Counted from the first letter of the stretch, positions 51,001 through 62,389 are shown. The stretch is 64,000 nucleotides of DNA from Anas platyrhynchos (GCF_047663525.1 NC_092589.1:57593501-57657500); one strand, 5' to 3'. The notes: generated by a model not told the origin, from the sequence alone. Numbers and translations are program-made.

Positions 51001-51810
51001 AAAACATCCTCCAGTTGCTCCCTGGAGAGCTCTGATGGCTCAGTCTTCACCAGTTCCCCAGTAGTTTCACCCTCTAGTCCCAAAAAAACTTTTTTAAATA
51101 GGCCTCAGTCCTTTTGCACCAAGCCCAATGAAGACTGCAGCACACCTCGGCGAGAGATCAAAAAGCACTCCATGTCATTCTCTTTTGCAAACCACAGGAA
51201 AACACTAACAAACCCCCTGAGCTGGGGACCTGGAAAAAACACAGGCTTCCAGAGAGACAGTGTCACAAAGAAAGATCAATTCTCTTGCAGAATTGTCCAG
51301 GAAAACAGCCCTGAGGATGACAAACCATTGCCTGTGCCATATCAGCAAAGGCCACGTTTCAGGTCAGCTGATGAGGTCTTCAGAGAGGTAGACCAGAGGA
51401 ATCCTGGAAGACCACCCTCTTACGAAGAAGCTACTAGAAACTGCCTGGCCACTCATGTTCCCTCCTGCAATCTCACGGTTCAAACTATGAGGTTAAAGGT
51501 TTCAAACCAGGACGCTTTGCTGCCTGACCCGTGCAGCAGCTGTGCTCAGGGCACAGCCTGTGCAGCTCCAGGGGATCTACCCAGTGAGAGAGTTCCTGCA
51601 GTGAAGGATTCTGATGGAGAAACTGAAACTCTCAGTGTTACTGTTGGAATAAACTCCCGTGTGAGTTTACCTGTGACCCCTGGAGTGTACCGACTGAGAG
51701 CTATGTCTGAATCCTGTCAAAAGAACAAACATGAGTACGTGGCTCGGAGGTGCAGCCAGCCAATTTTTGAGGTAGACCAGATCCAGTATGCTAAGGAATC
51801 CTATGTTTAA
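45048..51810 (+). CDS. TAGAP: TAGAP, T-cell activation Rho GTPase-activating protein (9 coding exons, 695 aa)
   Basis: RhoGAP-family protein of activated lymphocytes, expected to speed GTP hydrolysis by a Rho GTPase in the cytoplasm. Coding exons: 45048-45074, 45184-45237, 45756-45822, 47315-47487, 48292-48453, 48922-49031, 49656-49851, 50306-50423, 50630-51810. All joins keep frame and use GT/AG; the sum is 2088 nt, 695 codons plus TAA (human is 731 aa as I recall). RhoGAP domain is about residues 88-279. The arginine finger is Arg125 in GIFRKAAN; GPNM lies near 240-243. The long C-terminal tail has RRYSEP (Ser369), PPSY (564-567) and RRCSQP (Ser678), and ends in QYAKESYV, as in mammalian TAGAP. 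The start is chosen because the short first exon (MKVLSSCNT) and the next (SKTLNAGN) match the mammalian N-terminus; a second in-frame ATG is at 45208. Gene order with RSPH3 agrees with human. Identity is very secure. Confidence 0.95.
45184..45237 (+). CDS. TAGAP: TAGAP coding exon 2
   Basis: Eighteen codons, SKTLNAGN then MESLIECPSE, after a pyrimidine-rich acceptor ending in 'ttgcctag' and before a GTAAGC donor. The intron before it is only 109 nt. Contains the internal ATG at 45208. Confidence 0.92.
45756..45822 (+). CDS. TAGAP: TAGAP coding exon 3
   Basis: 67 nt reading ADAKKCPLLGPADPEDGLCHLA plus one base, between a 'cttgcag' acceptor and a GTGAGT donor. Same length as the matching human segment around HPLLASCESED. 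Confidence 0.9.
47315..47487 (+). CDS. TAGAP: TAGAP coding exon 4
   Basis: Encodes a basic stretch (MKKRKKVISWPF) and the start of the RhoGAP domain (LFGQPLAIIC). The acceptor is a tandem NAGNAG, 'gcagcag', so the exon may start at 47315 or 47318, adding or dropping one alanine. Preceded by long T-rich runs. Ends CCA-GTC-CAG before GTAGGC, phase 0. Confidence 0.92.
48292..48453 (+). CDS. TAGAP: TAGAP coding exon 5 (arginine finger)
   Basis: 54 codons between 'ttcctgcag' and GTGAGT. Holds the RhoGAP core motif KGPSTEGIFRKAANEKARKE, whose Arg (codon 48343-48345) is the catalytic arginine finger by family analogy. Near-identical to mammals. Confidence 0.97.
48922..49031 (+). CDS. TAGAP: TAGAP coding exon 6
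   Basis: 110 nt reading DFLRNIPSKLLSTDLYEKWM through KIEELR plus two bases, ending at a GTAAGT donor. Middle of the RhoGAP helical domain. Confidence 0.95.
49656..49851 (+). CDS. TAGAP: TAGAP coding exon 7
   Basis: 196 nt reading VADKLPRPNLVLLKHL through NNLAICVGPNML to MNDK. Completes the RhoGAP substrate-binding face. Notably GC-rich compared with flanking exons. Confidence 0.96.
50306..50423 (+). CDS. TAGAP: TAGAP coding exon 8
   Basis: 118 nt reading VTVLVEFLIDNCSEIFGEDI to EHTDSST, ending the RhoGAP domain. Acceptor 'tgtgtgcag', donor GTAAGA, phase 1. Confidence 0.95.
50630..51810 (+). CDS. TAGAP: TAGAP coding exon 9 (C-terminal tail)
   Basis: Single 1181-nt exon for residues 303-695 after a 'tccccacag' acceptor. 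Low-complexity, serine- and proline-rich and probably disordered. Conserved islands: QNDSAYDS, RRYSEP, IKKHSMSF, PPSYEEA, RRCSQP and the final QYAKESYV. The RxxSxP islands resemble 14-3-3 sites and PPSY resembles a WW-domain ligand; both roles are inference. Stop TAA at 51808-51810. Confidence 0.97.
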
Positions 51811-52645
51811 AGAGCCTATCCCCCCTCTTTGCACTGTGCAGAGTAAATATTGTAAAAACAGATATCTTGCTCATCCTTTGTAAGATTTTACTTTCAAGGG
51901 ACCAAGAATAAGCTAGCTCCATATGAACTTTTTTTTTTCTTGGAGGCTCTTCTGAACTGTTTGTCAGTTTGACGTGTCACATTCATCCACCATACAAGGT
52001 GGGGTGGGGGGAGACCTGTGTGTATTATTATGTAAAAATATGAGTAAATATGCTGTACATAACCTTTTGTGTTTGAAAACTAGTCCATAGTTGATAAACA
52101 GCATTGTATTTGTACCCATAAAAGGACAATTAAAAGGTAGGCAGGTCCAAAACCTGCCCCACCTTCCTTTTTTTCTCTGTATGGTCACAGGCTCTATGCC
52201 ATGTGTGTTTGTCAGGCTGATACAGTGCTTTGCTGATTTTCTGCATTAAGAAGTGGGTTGGCAGTTACCCCAGCAGGGGAAGAGCTCTTCTGTCATCAAG
52301 GCCATTTCTGCACTCTTCCCTAAATTAGCCCTTTGTACCTGCCGCCGTTCCTTCCTCCTGCTTGCTGGTCATGAGAACGATCTGACCACTAACCAGCATT
52401 AGTATTGTGTACTGAGCCTGGGTTTAGAGCCACCGAAGCCCTACAGGGTCGTTACGGGCATGTATCAAGTAAGCCTCATGTGGTCTGAGGTGCCTTTAGT
52501 TGAAATGAACTCAACAGCTAGTCAGACTGAGAGAACATCTTCGGTTTTGCTCTTATATGAAAAAAAAGAAGAAGAAAGAAATCTTGTAAGGAAACATTCT
52601 AGATTCCAGCTTTAACTAGTCAAAATTACAGTTTATTTGTAAAAT

Positions 52646-52690
52646 GAAAAAGAAAAAAAGAAAGAAAGAAAGCAAAGAAAGAAAGAAAAA
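52646..52690 (+). repeat. (GAAA)n microsatellite in TAGAP 3' UTR
   Basis: Imperfect GAAA array of about 45 bp in the transcribed 3' UTR, likely polymorphic. Confidence 0.92.
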
Positions 52691-52851
52691 CATTTCCAGG
52701 TGTTGTCCTTTTAACCTTGTAAAATGACTAGAAGTGCAATGTGTTTTTACATGTAGGAACTTGTTTTGGTTAGCACTTACCTTTATGGCTCAGTAAAGCC
52801 TTGAACCAGGAGCAGGCAGACTTTTGTTTTTCTCCTGTGTAACTTCACTAC

Positions 52852-52857
52852 AATAAA
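52852..52857 (+). terminator. TAGAP: TAGAP polyadenylation signal AATAAA
   Basis: Canonical hexamer about 1.04 kb after the stop codon. Cleavage expected 15-25 bases downstream. Confidence 0.75.
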
Positions 52858-52875
52858 ACACTTTTCTGCATGACC

Positions 52876-53432
52876 ACCACACTGTCCATTGTCTCTCTTT
52901 AAAACACTCAGGCACTGCAGGTATTGTACCTACTTTTATACTGTTTCATGGCACTGCAGTTGTGTGTGAATGACATGACATCTCTAAGTGGGAAGGAAAG
53001 AAACTGACAGGCAGTATCTCTGTTAGTGATGTTGTAGGAGACTGCAGGCTAGATTTTGGGAACAACTCTGTCAGGAAAACAAGTTACACTGCCACATAGC
53101 AGCAGCTGTCAGCAAGAAGGAGAGGGAGTTACAATGAGGTGATGCCGCTCTGAGAGTGACTGGTTGGAAAACAATGCACAAGCATCTCAAACAGGGTATT
53201 TGCTGTGTGGAGCTGTTCACAAGACAGAGAGAAAAGGGGAAGGGAGTCCCTGGTGTGACAGGAAAAATGATGCAAGAAGGCCCATAAGGGTAGGCTGCAG
53301 CTAGAGAACATGCCACCTCACTCAGCCCCTGAAAGCAGTGGCACTCTGCTCCTAAGGAAGCCAAAAGACAGGGCTCTGCTGTGAGCTGCAAGAGCCACTG
53401 GCATTTTGTGGAATCCACAGCTCTTGCCTCAC
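52876..53432. other. TAGAP-RSPH3 intergenic, nothing recognised
   Basis: No gene or repeat that I recognise. Short open frames on the - strand (about 53071-53418) look like chance. Confidence 0.6.
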
Positions 53433-53692
53433 AAAATCACAGCATGGCTGAGGTTGGAAGGCACCTCTGGAGGCCATCTGGTCCAACACCCCTGCTCAAG
53501 CAGGGCCACCTACAGCTGCTTGCCCAGGGCTGTGTCCAGATGGCTTTTAAAAATCTCTAAGGATGGAGACTCCACAACTTCTCTGGGCAACCTGTTCCCA
53601 TGGCTCCCAAAGCAAAAGAATATTTCCTTGTTTTCAGATGGAATTTCTTGTGTTTTAATTTGTGCCAGTTGCCTCTTGTCCTGTGTCAAACA
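53433..53692 (-). mobile_element. CR1 LINE 3' fragment, - strand
   Basis: Reverse complement of the CR1 3' end, with 'tcacagcatggctgaggttg', 'aaggcacctctggaggccat', 'ggatggagactccacaactt' and 'tgggcaacctgttccc'. Truncated and diverged, in the spacer between TAGAP and RSPH3. Confidence 0.9.
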
Positions 53693-54891
53693 GAAATGCC
53701 AGCTTTGTTTTGTAAAATGTGTTTTGTGGTTGTGGCAGAATGGGTGTGAGAAAACAATCCACATGCAGTGGAAAGACTCAGAAGGCACTGAACAGAAAAC
53801 ACAAATTTCAAAATATACTTAAACAACAACCCAGCTACTTCTTCAGTAACTGACACATTCTTTTTGACTGCAAAGAAGAAAGGATTCCAGAGAAAATTAA
53901 GGATCCCAGAAAGAAGAACTCCTTCTTTCTGGCCCTATAACCACACCAGAAAACCCGGAATAAGTACAGACACTTCACCAGAGAAGAGGAAAAGTCTCCC
54001 TTTAGGTCCAAGGAGGTGCCCTAAGACAGACATGACAATCATACTCAGAAAGCTTACCTGGGCTCTAAATACTCGATACACACGGGACTAAACCTTTCAG
54101 TTTCTGGCTAAGAAAGTCCATTCAGAACTTGTTTTAGGGCACTTCAACAGAGGGGAAAAAAGGCAGATGAACATATCAGAGAGGAACTCTACACCTTGTT
54201 AACAAACAAGGGTAAAGTAAAGGAGTTTTATAAAAAGACTGGCCCAGTTCCCCTCACCTTGCTCTTGTATTTCTTCAAGTCCACGAAGTACCATATGATT
54301 AAACAAAATCTGAATGTAAACAGACCCCAAAAGAGATGTATCCCCTCATTAGCAGACAACTTTGGTCTTCCTCCATCTCTGAAAATTTGCCTGTTCAATC
54401 AGCATTATTTTAATGTCATGTCCCTTCACACAAGTGGTTTCTCCTCTATATAAGTACTTAGGGGGCCTCAAAAGGCTAGGATGAAACACAAAACAGAGAG
54501 CTTTGCTTTAGCACTTATTGATCTGCCTTCAGCTCAGAAAATAGCTTTATCTTGCTACCAGTCCACCCTACTACGTTCAGGGATCCAGCCCAACCTTCCT
54601 GGCATCCAAGAAAGGAATATTTAACTGCAACATCTAACAAGTGAATTATCTAAGTGACTCTGCCAAAGCTACCTTTGACTCCCTAGTCAGAAGGATTAAG
54701 ACCCCCTTTATAGCAGGGTCAGCTGGAGCTGGATTTCAACACAAGAGATGAGTGATAGCACTAAGGACCCTATTTTCCACATATTATTCCATCATCGTTA
54801 TTGCATCACGTGCTTCACACATACAATTTTCTAAATAAGTTTCCTGAAGACACTTCAAATATACAAGATGTATAAGACCAAAAGAAGAAAG

Positions 54892-54919
54892 AAAAAAACA
54901 AAACAAAACAAAACAAAAC
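54892..54919 (+). repeat. (AAAAC)n microsatellite
   Basis: About five AAAAC units. Confidence 0.95.
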
Positions 54920-56606
54920 CCACTATATTAAGTAGAAGTTCCAAGGCTTCGGATTGTAAAAAAGATGATGAAATTAAGTTTAATGGTGCGGCTTGAGTTC
55001 AGTTTCTCATGTTTGCATCCTGCTGCTGTTTTTAATCACATGTTGCACTCTGTTCTTCCCCACAGGATGCACCTGTTCCGGGGAGGAACCTGCACCGGGG
55101 AGAAACCAATGTTGTGTGGCAAAGAAGAAAATTTTCAGCCTGGGATTCCCCAGAATGGTTTGCCCAGCAGGGCTTTGGACATAGAAGTACGTCTCATTTC
55201 TAGGATTTGAAAGAGCCAACAGAAGAACAAAGGAGTTCTTCATGGAGCAACACACTGCTCTCCTTCCTTCCACACGTTGTGCACCAGTGAGCTGCAAACT
55301 CTTGTTCTCTGCCACTTGAATGAGGACTGCTACTTAAAGCAGAAGTCCATTATCATCAACTCTACGGCCAAGCATTAGCAAAGGTTGTGAGAAAAACCAT
55401 GCCTGCAGGTTTCAAAAGCTTTTGGAGTGGGACTCAGGTGCAGGGTGCAGGCCCCTACATTTAGCTATCCTGTGTGCAAGCATTTGTGTGAGCTCATGTC
55501 TCATCTTCTGCATAGCCTTCAGTTGGTGATCCCTCTGGATTCCTGTGACTGAACTGAGCACAGGTGAAATTCTCTTGCCTGAATGTAGGTTTTTACAGTC
55601 ATTTGGGTATCTTAGGGCACCTCGAGGAATTTTTTAAGACATCAAAAGTAGATGCAGCTCTGGATGCTTAGGCAACTGAATCCTTCCCTAAAATCTTCAT
55701 GAATTGTGATGGGAACTTAGATATAGGTCTCTATAATCTAGGGCTAATACCTACCCTTGCTGACAGCAGAGAAGTAGTAAAACTTAGGATTTTAAGCTCC
55801 ATCTAAGTCCTCGAAAGAAGTGCTCTCTAGCTGGTGTAGGCCCTCCTGCCTGTCCTCCCACCAGAGCTTGAGTCCCTGTGTTCCACCCTACCCCAGACAA
55901 ACCTGACTCAAGTCTTCTTGTTTTCCACTCCTGACTCTCCATCTCTGCCTCATGTTCATTGCCTCCCCGCTACCTGCCTGCATTCCTCACCTTCTCAAAT
56001 GCTATTTCTCTCTTAATTGAACCAAACTGAGTCTATTCCTGTGGACTCACTGCCAAATGCTCAATTCCATTTCCATTCTCTCCATTCTCAGACCCCCTCT
56101 TTTCAGTCAGCCAGTTTCAGTTTTCCACGTCCAATTCTTCCACATTTTTCCCTCATGTCTGCACTGGTTATTACTACAGTAAGCCCCACCAACACTTATC
56201 CTGTCTCAGTCTCACACACACAAACCAGTATCTTGGAGTTTTCCTGCCCACACTTTGTGTTTGGCACTTAGTTCTTTGCAATACAGACACAGGGATTTCT
56301 TCCTTCAGGTGCACTTTGATCTTTAGGGTTTCTTACACTTCATCTAGCTTGGTGATACAAGGTTCATAGTTTTCTTCTTTGGAAAGTTTTCTTCATAGTT
56401 TTATTCTTTGACCTTATGGAAATGGAGGACAAGACTGCATTCCCTGCATTGACGGTTATCACTTGGAGTTCAACAGTTAATATTAGGGAAGGTAGGGCAT
56501 TGTGTTTGTCACCCAGAACTCTGTTTCTTTCGGGACTAAGCCACTCTATAGGATGTGGCTGTGCTCCAAAATGCTGACATCTAAAATAAAGACAAGAACA
56601 TCAGAT

Positions 56607-56630
56607 TTTATTTATTTATTTATTTATTTT
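56607..56630 (+). repeat. (TTTA)n microsatellite
   Basis: About six TTTA units. Confidence 0.95.
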
Positions 56631-58158
56631 GTAATAAAATTCTCTCTCTTCAGCCTTTTGTCTAGAAATAGATCTTTATATTTTCCTGTGGCACTGAAGT
56701 CAAAATGGTTTAGGGATTCCTGCCTGGACTATATATGATTTTAAAATGGTAAAAGCTAATCACAAAATTGCTGCCTTGCAATTCAGTGACATGTTGCAGG
56801 GAGTTCCATGTGGTCCATTTTCACCATAATGTTCCCTTTTGAAATCTGCTATCAAGTGCCTTCAATTACAAGAAAAAGAAGTATCATGTGAGACAAAAAG
56901 CCACCTAAGGAAAAACGGTATCTGATTTTTAGTCTGGGAAAAGGAGTTCTTGTTTCTCTACTGCCTGTTCTGCCTTTGGTGCTAATCCATCACAGGAGAG
57001 CGGTTGGTTTGCTGCAGTACCGCACCACCCCTACTAGTTCCCAGGTTGACTCATTCCTCACCCGTACACCACAAGTCACAATTTCAGCTTCCCCTTGCTC
57101 CCAGGCAGGTCTCTTGACTCAGGAAACAACACCGTTGCCATACTGAGGCCCAGAGATTACACCACTCAATTAGCAGAGGGGTGAGCTTTGAATGAACAGG
57201 TAGGCAGCTTGGGATCCTGAATGACAGCCTACGGCAGATAAGACAGTTATCAAGTTAAGGAGCTACTTCCAGTGCCTCTTCTCCAAGACCCTTAAGGGCA
57301 GGTGTTCCCTAAAAGAAGATATGATTATGGTGTCAGGAATCATCTCCTACCATCTGAATGTATCCAGAGACACTTCTTCCCACAGGATTCCTACAAATGG
57401 AACCCCTTCTACTTCATTAAAAAATAATAAATAAATCCTGAGTGGCTCACTGCCAAAACTGTGACAATAACAGGATCTTTCTTCCCTGAAATCCATTAAT
57501 TTATTCCCTCTCTCAGGAAAAGAGGGTGTTTTCAGGTGTCATTCTTACAGTTCTGCATTTTTGTTCAATGCAAGTCATGTTTTCAATAATGTGCACGAGT
57601 TATTTCACCTCCCTACTACAACATGTTCCAGACAGCAGTCCTGCATCTCCATTGCTTTGCCGACTCAGGGGGCAGTAAGAGCTGCATGCAGAAGACATGA
57701 AAAGCTGCTTTTTTGGTCAAATTCCCTCTGTAAAGAAGAATATGTTTGTCTCAGATGGAAAGTACCACAGAAACTCATTCATCAATCTAACTTGGAAACT
57801 CAGCCATGAGATTGACCAAGTTAGCTGTGAAGTTTGCTTGGTCAACTGTGTGACCCAGCAAGTGTTTTATATCCAGAACTGATCACATCCAGCTGCAAAA
57901 TTCAGGTGATTATAACGTGCTGTTAAACTGCTAGCTTTAGCCAGATCACAGTTACTGCGACTATCATGTGTCTCCACAAGGACAATTTCTGACTACAGGA
58001 AAAGGAAACCCACCTTGGTTAGGCGCTCTGGTTACATTTTTCTCTGAATTTTCTTACCAGTCAGTTCTTATCGTGTGTGTCATCAGAACAATGAGTGAAA
58101 ACTTTAGAGGAACTTCTGAAGGCTAAAAATTCACAAGGGGAAGCAACTTTTTCAAATG

Positions 58159-58250
58159 GTCTAATGATAAAAGAAAGAAAAATCCAGGGAAAAAGGGCAA
58201 CTAATAATAAAAGTCTAATGATAACAGAAAAAAATCCAGGGAAGAAGGGC
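58159..58250. repeat. Diverged tandem duplication, about 54-bp period
   Basis: Two copies of a block starting 'gtctaatgata' and ending 'ccaggga(a)aagggca', at 58159-58200 and 58213-58250, with small indels and substitutions between them. Confidence 0.85.
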
Positions 58251-59087
58251 ATCCACTGCTGAAGAAATGATACAATCTTCATATGTGCAGCTGACTCTCA
58301 TGTATATAGAGACCGCAAGTCTCTTTTATTTTTTTTTTTCATTTTTTTTTGTCTCTTTGATACTTAGAAATGCTAATTATCTTGTCATTTTTTTTTTCTG
58401 TAAAATGTGTCACTTATCATTCTAAATCAACCTCTTTCATTTGATGTGATAAAAATACAAATTTAAATCTCACTTCTGAGTGAAACTTCTGCAAGGGGAG
58501 AGGAGATCAGAGACCATTTTCTGCTTCTAACCTGAGGTGCTGGCATGTGAATTTGAAAAAACAGCTCACAAATCCTGAACGGGGTTTGACTCGTTGAGGT
58601 CTGCTTCCTCCGCTGGGTAATAATAAGAAAAGGTTTCTATGAAAGACCTGACACTTTCTAAACAAAACTTGCTCTTTAGCCAAACAGCTTTTTACAGAAC
58701 TGATCCAACGGCTGCTTGAAACTCTTCCTTCCTACAACCCACAAACCTCTCACCAACTTCCTTGACAGATGCTACAGACCAAATCCCAGCCCTGCACCTT
58801 TAGTATTGCACAGGTCAAGTTTAAAATTATAAACCACTATTTTTTAGGTTTTACTTTATTTAATTTTAAGGCCAAGCTCAATCAGAACCCAGGTGATCAG
58901 AGAGGATAATCCTGTGATAAAGATGAGAGATTTGCCTTCTTTTCCTCATGCTTCCTGCACAGTCTTGGGCCATGCAATTCAACCTCATCATACACAGGGA
59001 ACAGGCCTGTATGTTCCTCCATCCACTGAAGAAGAGGTTTCTTCACTCACCTTTCCCCTTTCTCCTCCAGGTGTGAATTCTGTCTTG

Positions 59088-59092
59088 CTGTC
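59088..59092. repeat. Target-site duplication, left (CTGTC)
   Basis: CTGTC directly before the LTR; the same five bases follow it at 59991-59995. Confidence 0.85.
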
Positions 59093-59990
59093 TGTGGTGG
59101 TTTTACTCAGGTGGGCATCTGAGCTCCACCGCAACCACTCTCTCACTCCCTCTCCTCAAAGGGAAAGGGGAGAAAATCTAATGAAAAGGTCTCAAGGGTT
59201 GAGATAAAGACAGGGAGATCACTCAGCATCTATTGTAATGGGCAAAACAGACTCAGCACAGGGAGATTTGCAAAGTTTATTGCCTATTACTAACAAGCTA
59301 GAGAAGTGAGAAACAAAGGAAAGAAACTAAAAACACCCCCTCATCCACCCTCTTCTATGTCCTCCCCCCAAGTGGCACATGGGATCAGGGGAATGGGGAC
59401 TGCGGTCAGTCCTTGACGCTTCACCTCCACCACTCCCTCACGGTCACTCTGCCCCTGCTCCCCGTGGGGTCCCTCCCATGGGATGCCGTCCTTCTCCAAC
59501 TGAGCCTGCGGGCCTGCCCACAGGCAGCAGCTCTCCAAGCACTGCTCCCACACAGCTCTGTCCCACGGGGTCCATCCATCCATCCCTCAGGAGCAAACTG
59601 CTCCAGCACGGGTCCCCCACGGGTGGGCAGCAGCTCCCCCCAGACCCCCTGCTCCTGCGTGGGCTCCTCTCCATGGGCTGCAGCTCCGGCCCGGGGCCTG
59701 CTCCTGCGGGGGCTCTCCATGGGCCGCAGCCTCCTCCAGGCCACATCCACCTGTTCTCACTCCTTGCTCTTCCAGCTGCTGTTGTGCAGCAGTTTTTACC
59801 CCGTCTCAGATATCCTCTCACAGAGACACAAACAACATCACTTATTAGCTCAGCTCTGGGCAGCAGTGGGTCCCTTTGGAGCCGTCTGAAACTGGCCCTT
59901 ATCTAACATGGGGCAGCTTCTGGATTCTTCTCACAGGAGACACCCCTGCAGCCCCCTGCTAACAGACACTTGCCGTGTAAACCCACTACA
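59093..59990 (-). mobile_element. Solo LTR of an avian ERV, - strand, 898 bp
   Basis: The plus-strand ends are TGTGGTGGTTTTAC... and ...GTAAACCCACTACA, imperfect inverted repeats with TG/CA termini, flanked by a 5-bp duplication (CTGTC). No internal retroviral genes, so it is a solo LTR left by LTR-LTR recombination. The polyadenylation signal (AATAAA, plus-strand TTTATT at 59276-59281) sits near the 59093 end, so transcription would run on the - strand. The middle has a GC-rich repeat array. A 5-bp duplication suits the ERVL or a related group; family assignment needs a repeat library. The sequence resembles LTRs common in many birds. Confidence 0.9.
59598..59745. repeat. GC-rich minisatellite inside the solo LTR, about 50-bp unit
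   Basis: Three units start 'ctgctcc' at 59598, 59649 and 59698 and share a later 'ccatgggc.gcagc' or similar block. More diverged units may extend towards 59450. The array explains the long, meaningless open frames in this stretch. Confidence 0.75.
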
Positions 59991-59995
59991 CTGTC
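59991..59995. repeat. Target-site duplication, right (CTGTC)
   Basis: Second copy of the 5-bp duplication, directly after the LTR end. Confidence 0.85.
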
Positions 59996-61175
59996 ATAAA
60001 GCTGGAACTTCATTCAAGTGCATCTGGAGAGCTTTGCATGCGATTCACCAACCAGTTCCCTTCAGCACAAACAGCTACGAGGTGAGAAAGTAACCACAAT
60101 GTCATTCAAAAATTTTGCAAAGCCCTGCACTCAGAGGAGTACTTAACGTTACACGACAAGGTATACAAATGCATATTTTCAATTTGCATAAAAGTAGCTC
60201 CTATGAGCTTCAGACACCAGAAAACACAGCACTTGAGAAGTTTTTGGGTGTGTGAATGAGAAGAGCAGTCACTTTTTAAGTGATTGGGAATGTTGGTCTT
60301 GAGATAAAGGCTGGAGACTTGTTGTTCAATTATTTGATATCAGGGTCTACATTTTCCACATGCCTCCTGCACTCTCTTGGAGTGTGCAGTTTAACCCCAG
60401 TAAAGCAAAATAGTACTGCTCTGTCTCCCAAGGGCAATTTATTTCCAGAGGGAAAAACACAGATGATGCAGTGATGGGGCAACAGAAGCAGATCAGTCTT
60501 CTGCAGGTTCAGTGTAGTTGAACAACTACCCACAACTACTCACAACACAGGGAGCTGGAAATTAAGGCAGAGCTTTCTGGGCAAAAGGAAGACAACTTGG
60601 AGTGCCTTGTTCAAGGAGGGTTCAAAGAGGCTAGAGAGGGGGTAATGGTGCATGATTGACTCGCGTTTAAATAGGAAGGTCACCAACAATTGATTTTCCA
60701 ATTAGCGGTTTAATGAATGATAGTTTAAAATTAAGTGTGCACCACTCCACCCTCTAAAATGCTTTCTCACTCCTCCTTAATTCTTCCTAGTCACTGTGTA
60801 TGAAGTCCCAGGGTGGAATAGGGCAAGGATGCAAGCCTTTTAAGCAAGTTTGTCATACTGAAAGGCATACTTGTGGGGAAAATTGAGGGAAAATGGTGCT
60901 CAGTTAGAGGTCAAGTGGTAGGGGAAAGCAAAATTGATAATGGTGTCTTGAAATCATCAGTAATAAAATACTGGCTTTGCCTAGTCTTGGAGAAATGAAG
61001 GCTTTCAGAACGGGAATTTCACAGCCCTGCCCAGCCCCATCAGTACTGGGGTTAAGATAAAGCTGTAATGTTACAGAGACAAGGAAGTTCAACTATTTTG
61101 GCTTGAAGACATGAGTGATAGGATCTGCACTTTTTTCCTATCAACAATTGCAGATCAAGATTTGCAACCCGACTG

Positions 61176-61207
61176 AAAAAAAAAAAACAAAAAAAAAAAC
61201 AAAAAAA
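61176..61207 (+). repeat. A-rich tract with C interruptions
   Basis: A12-C-A10-C-A7 pattern. No retrotransposon body recognised beside it. Confidence 0.9.
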
Positions 61208-61260
61208 CCCAGTAATCTCACCACTGGGACTCGAGTTGTTTAATGCAGGTAGGATGGTGG

Positions 61261-61261
<1 letters not shown>

Positions 61262-61296
<35 letters not shown>
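61262..61296 (+). repeat. Poly(T) tract (T35)
   Basis: Thirty-five T, the longest homopolymer in the window, 55 bp after an A-rich tract. Length is likely unreliable in assembly. Confidence 0.9.
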
Positions 61297-61769
61297 CCCT
61301 TCTATGCCTCTCATTTGTCCAAATTTGCAAGCTTGCACATATTTTTTAAAACTAAGTGCCTCAGTTAGGGCTAGGCCTATGTGTACGTAGTGGCTGTGTA
61401 TCACAGACACATTAAATCCAGTGCCTAGAAACAGCAGCAAAGATGACATCTGAGGGCTGACAGTTACTGAGCGTATGATACTGGAGCAGTATTGCTGATT
61501 CCCTTTGATCGTGTCATTGCAACAAGACAAACGCAGGTTTCTGTGCACTTCTAGTAATCGACATCCAAAAGCATTGGGGCAAACAATACACATGCCCTCA
61601 TCTGGGCTCTGTGATTCTTTCATCTTTGCAGTCACACCGATGGCTTCCCATGCTTATACTGTATTTTTACGTTTCTGTCAGACATCTCAGGACATTGCTT
61701 AGCAGCAGCACGATGCCTTCCAGGATTTTCAGTGCCACCCCAAGCACTGCTAACCCTGAAGATTTGCAA

Positions 61770-61892
61770 AATTTGGCAGGATAAGGCCCTGAACAATCTG
61801 ATCTACCTTTGATTTTGTTCCTGCTTAGGCAAGGGGCTTACACTAGAGACCTCCAGAGTCCCTTTCAGTCTGGATTGCTTTATGATTCTGCA
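61770..61892 (+). mobile_element. Old CR1 LINE 3' tail, + strand
   Basis: Diverged CR1 end with 'ataaggccctgaacaatctg', 'agagacctccagagtccctt' and a final 'ttatgattctgcaatg'. Recognisable but degenerate, so older than the 33-kb copy. Confidence 0.7.
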
Positions 61893-62389
61893 ATGCCTGC
61901 TTGACACTTGCACTGTGTTCCTGCAGCCTCCTATCTTCTTGTCCCACCACCCCGCTGTTAGCCATGCAGTTTACACGACTCCTGTTCCTGCACTGACTGC
62001 CAGCTGCCCGTTAACTAATTATGAAACCATTCCTTCCTCTTTTCCCTTGCCTCCCACACTTTGCCTTTGCTTGTGGTAGTTTTTATTTATCTGCTTATAC
62101 ATTTATTTTCTACATGGCTCTCTTACTACACAGCTTCTTCCCCCGTGCCTTGCAGGCTTCCTGTGAAGTGCTCTCTGCTACTCGGAGTCCTCATCTGTGG
62201 CTGTCCATGGGGTGCTGTATTGCAGCACAGATCCCTGCCATAGTAACATAACTGAGATAACGTAAATAGCTTTTCATCAGTGAGTTACGTTTGAACCAAA
62301 GATTTCTGAAACAAAGGCCATGGGTATTTCACACACTCAGCAAAGTTATCAAAGCTTTATATCGCCACCTCCCACCCCCTCAGCAGCTC
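61893..62389. other. Region just upstream of the RSPH3 CpG island
   Basis: No feature recognised. Pyrimidine-rich in places (62010-62160). Confidence 0.55.

Larger units (their letters stand above)
51811..52875 (+). other. TAGAP: TAGAP 3' UTR
   Basis: About 1.06 kb from the stop to the expected cleavage site just after the AATAAA at 52852. AT-rich, with a GAAA microsatellite at 52646-52690. No transposon recognised inside. Confidence 0.8.
53693..59087. other. TAGAP-RSPH3 intergenic
   Basis: No coding exon or RNA gene recognised. Contains two microsatellites and one diverged duplication, listed separately. Open frames are all under 105 codons and show no family resemblance. Confidence 0.6.
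59996..61769. other. Intergenic between solo LTR and CR1 remnant
   Basis: No gene recognised. AT-rich, with A-rich and T-rich homopolymers at 61176-61207 and 61262-61296. Confidence 0.6.

Noticed and set aside
59379..59906. 175- and 158-codon open frames on + and two frames over 100 codons on -
   Set aside because: They lie inside the GC-rich minisatellite part of the solo LTR; long frames in all phases come from the repeat and base composition.
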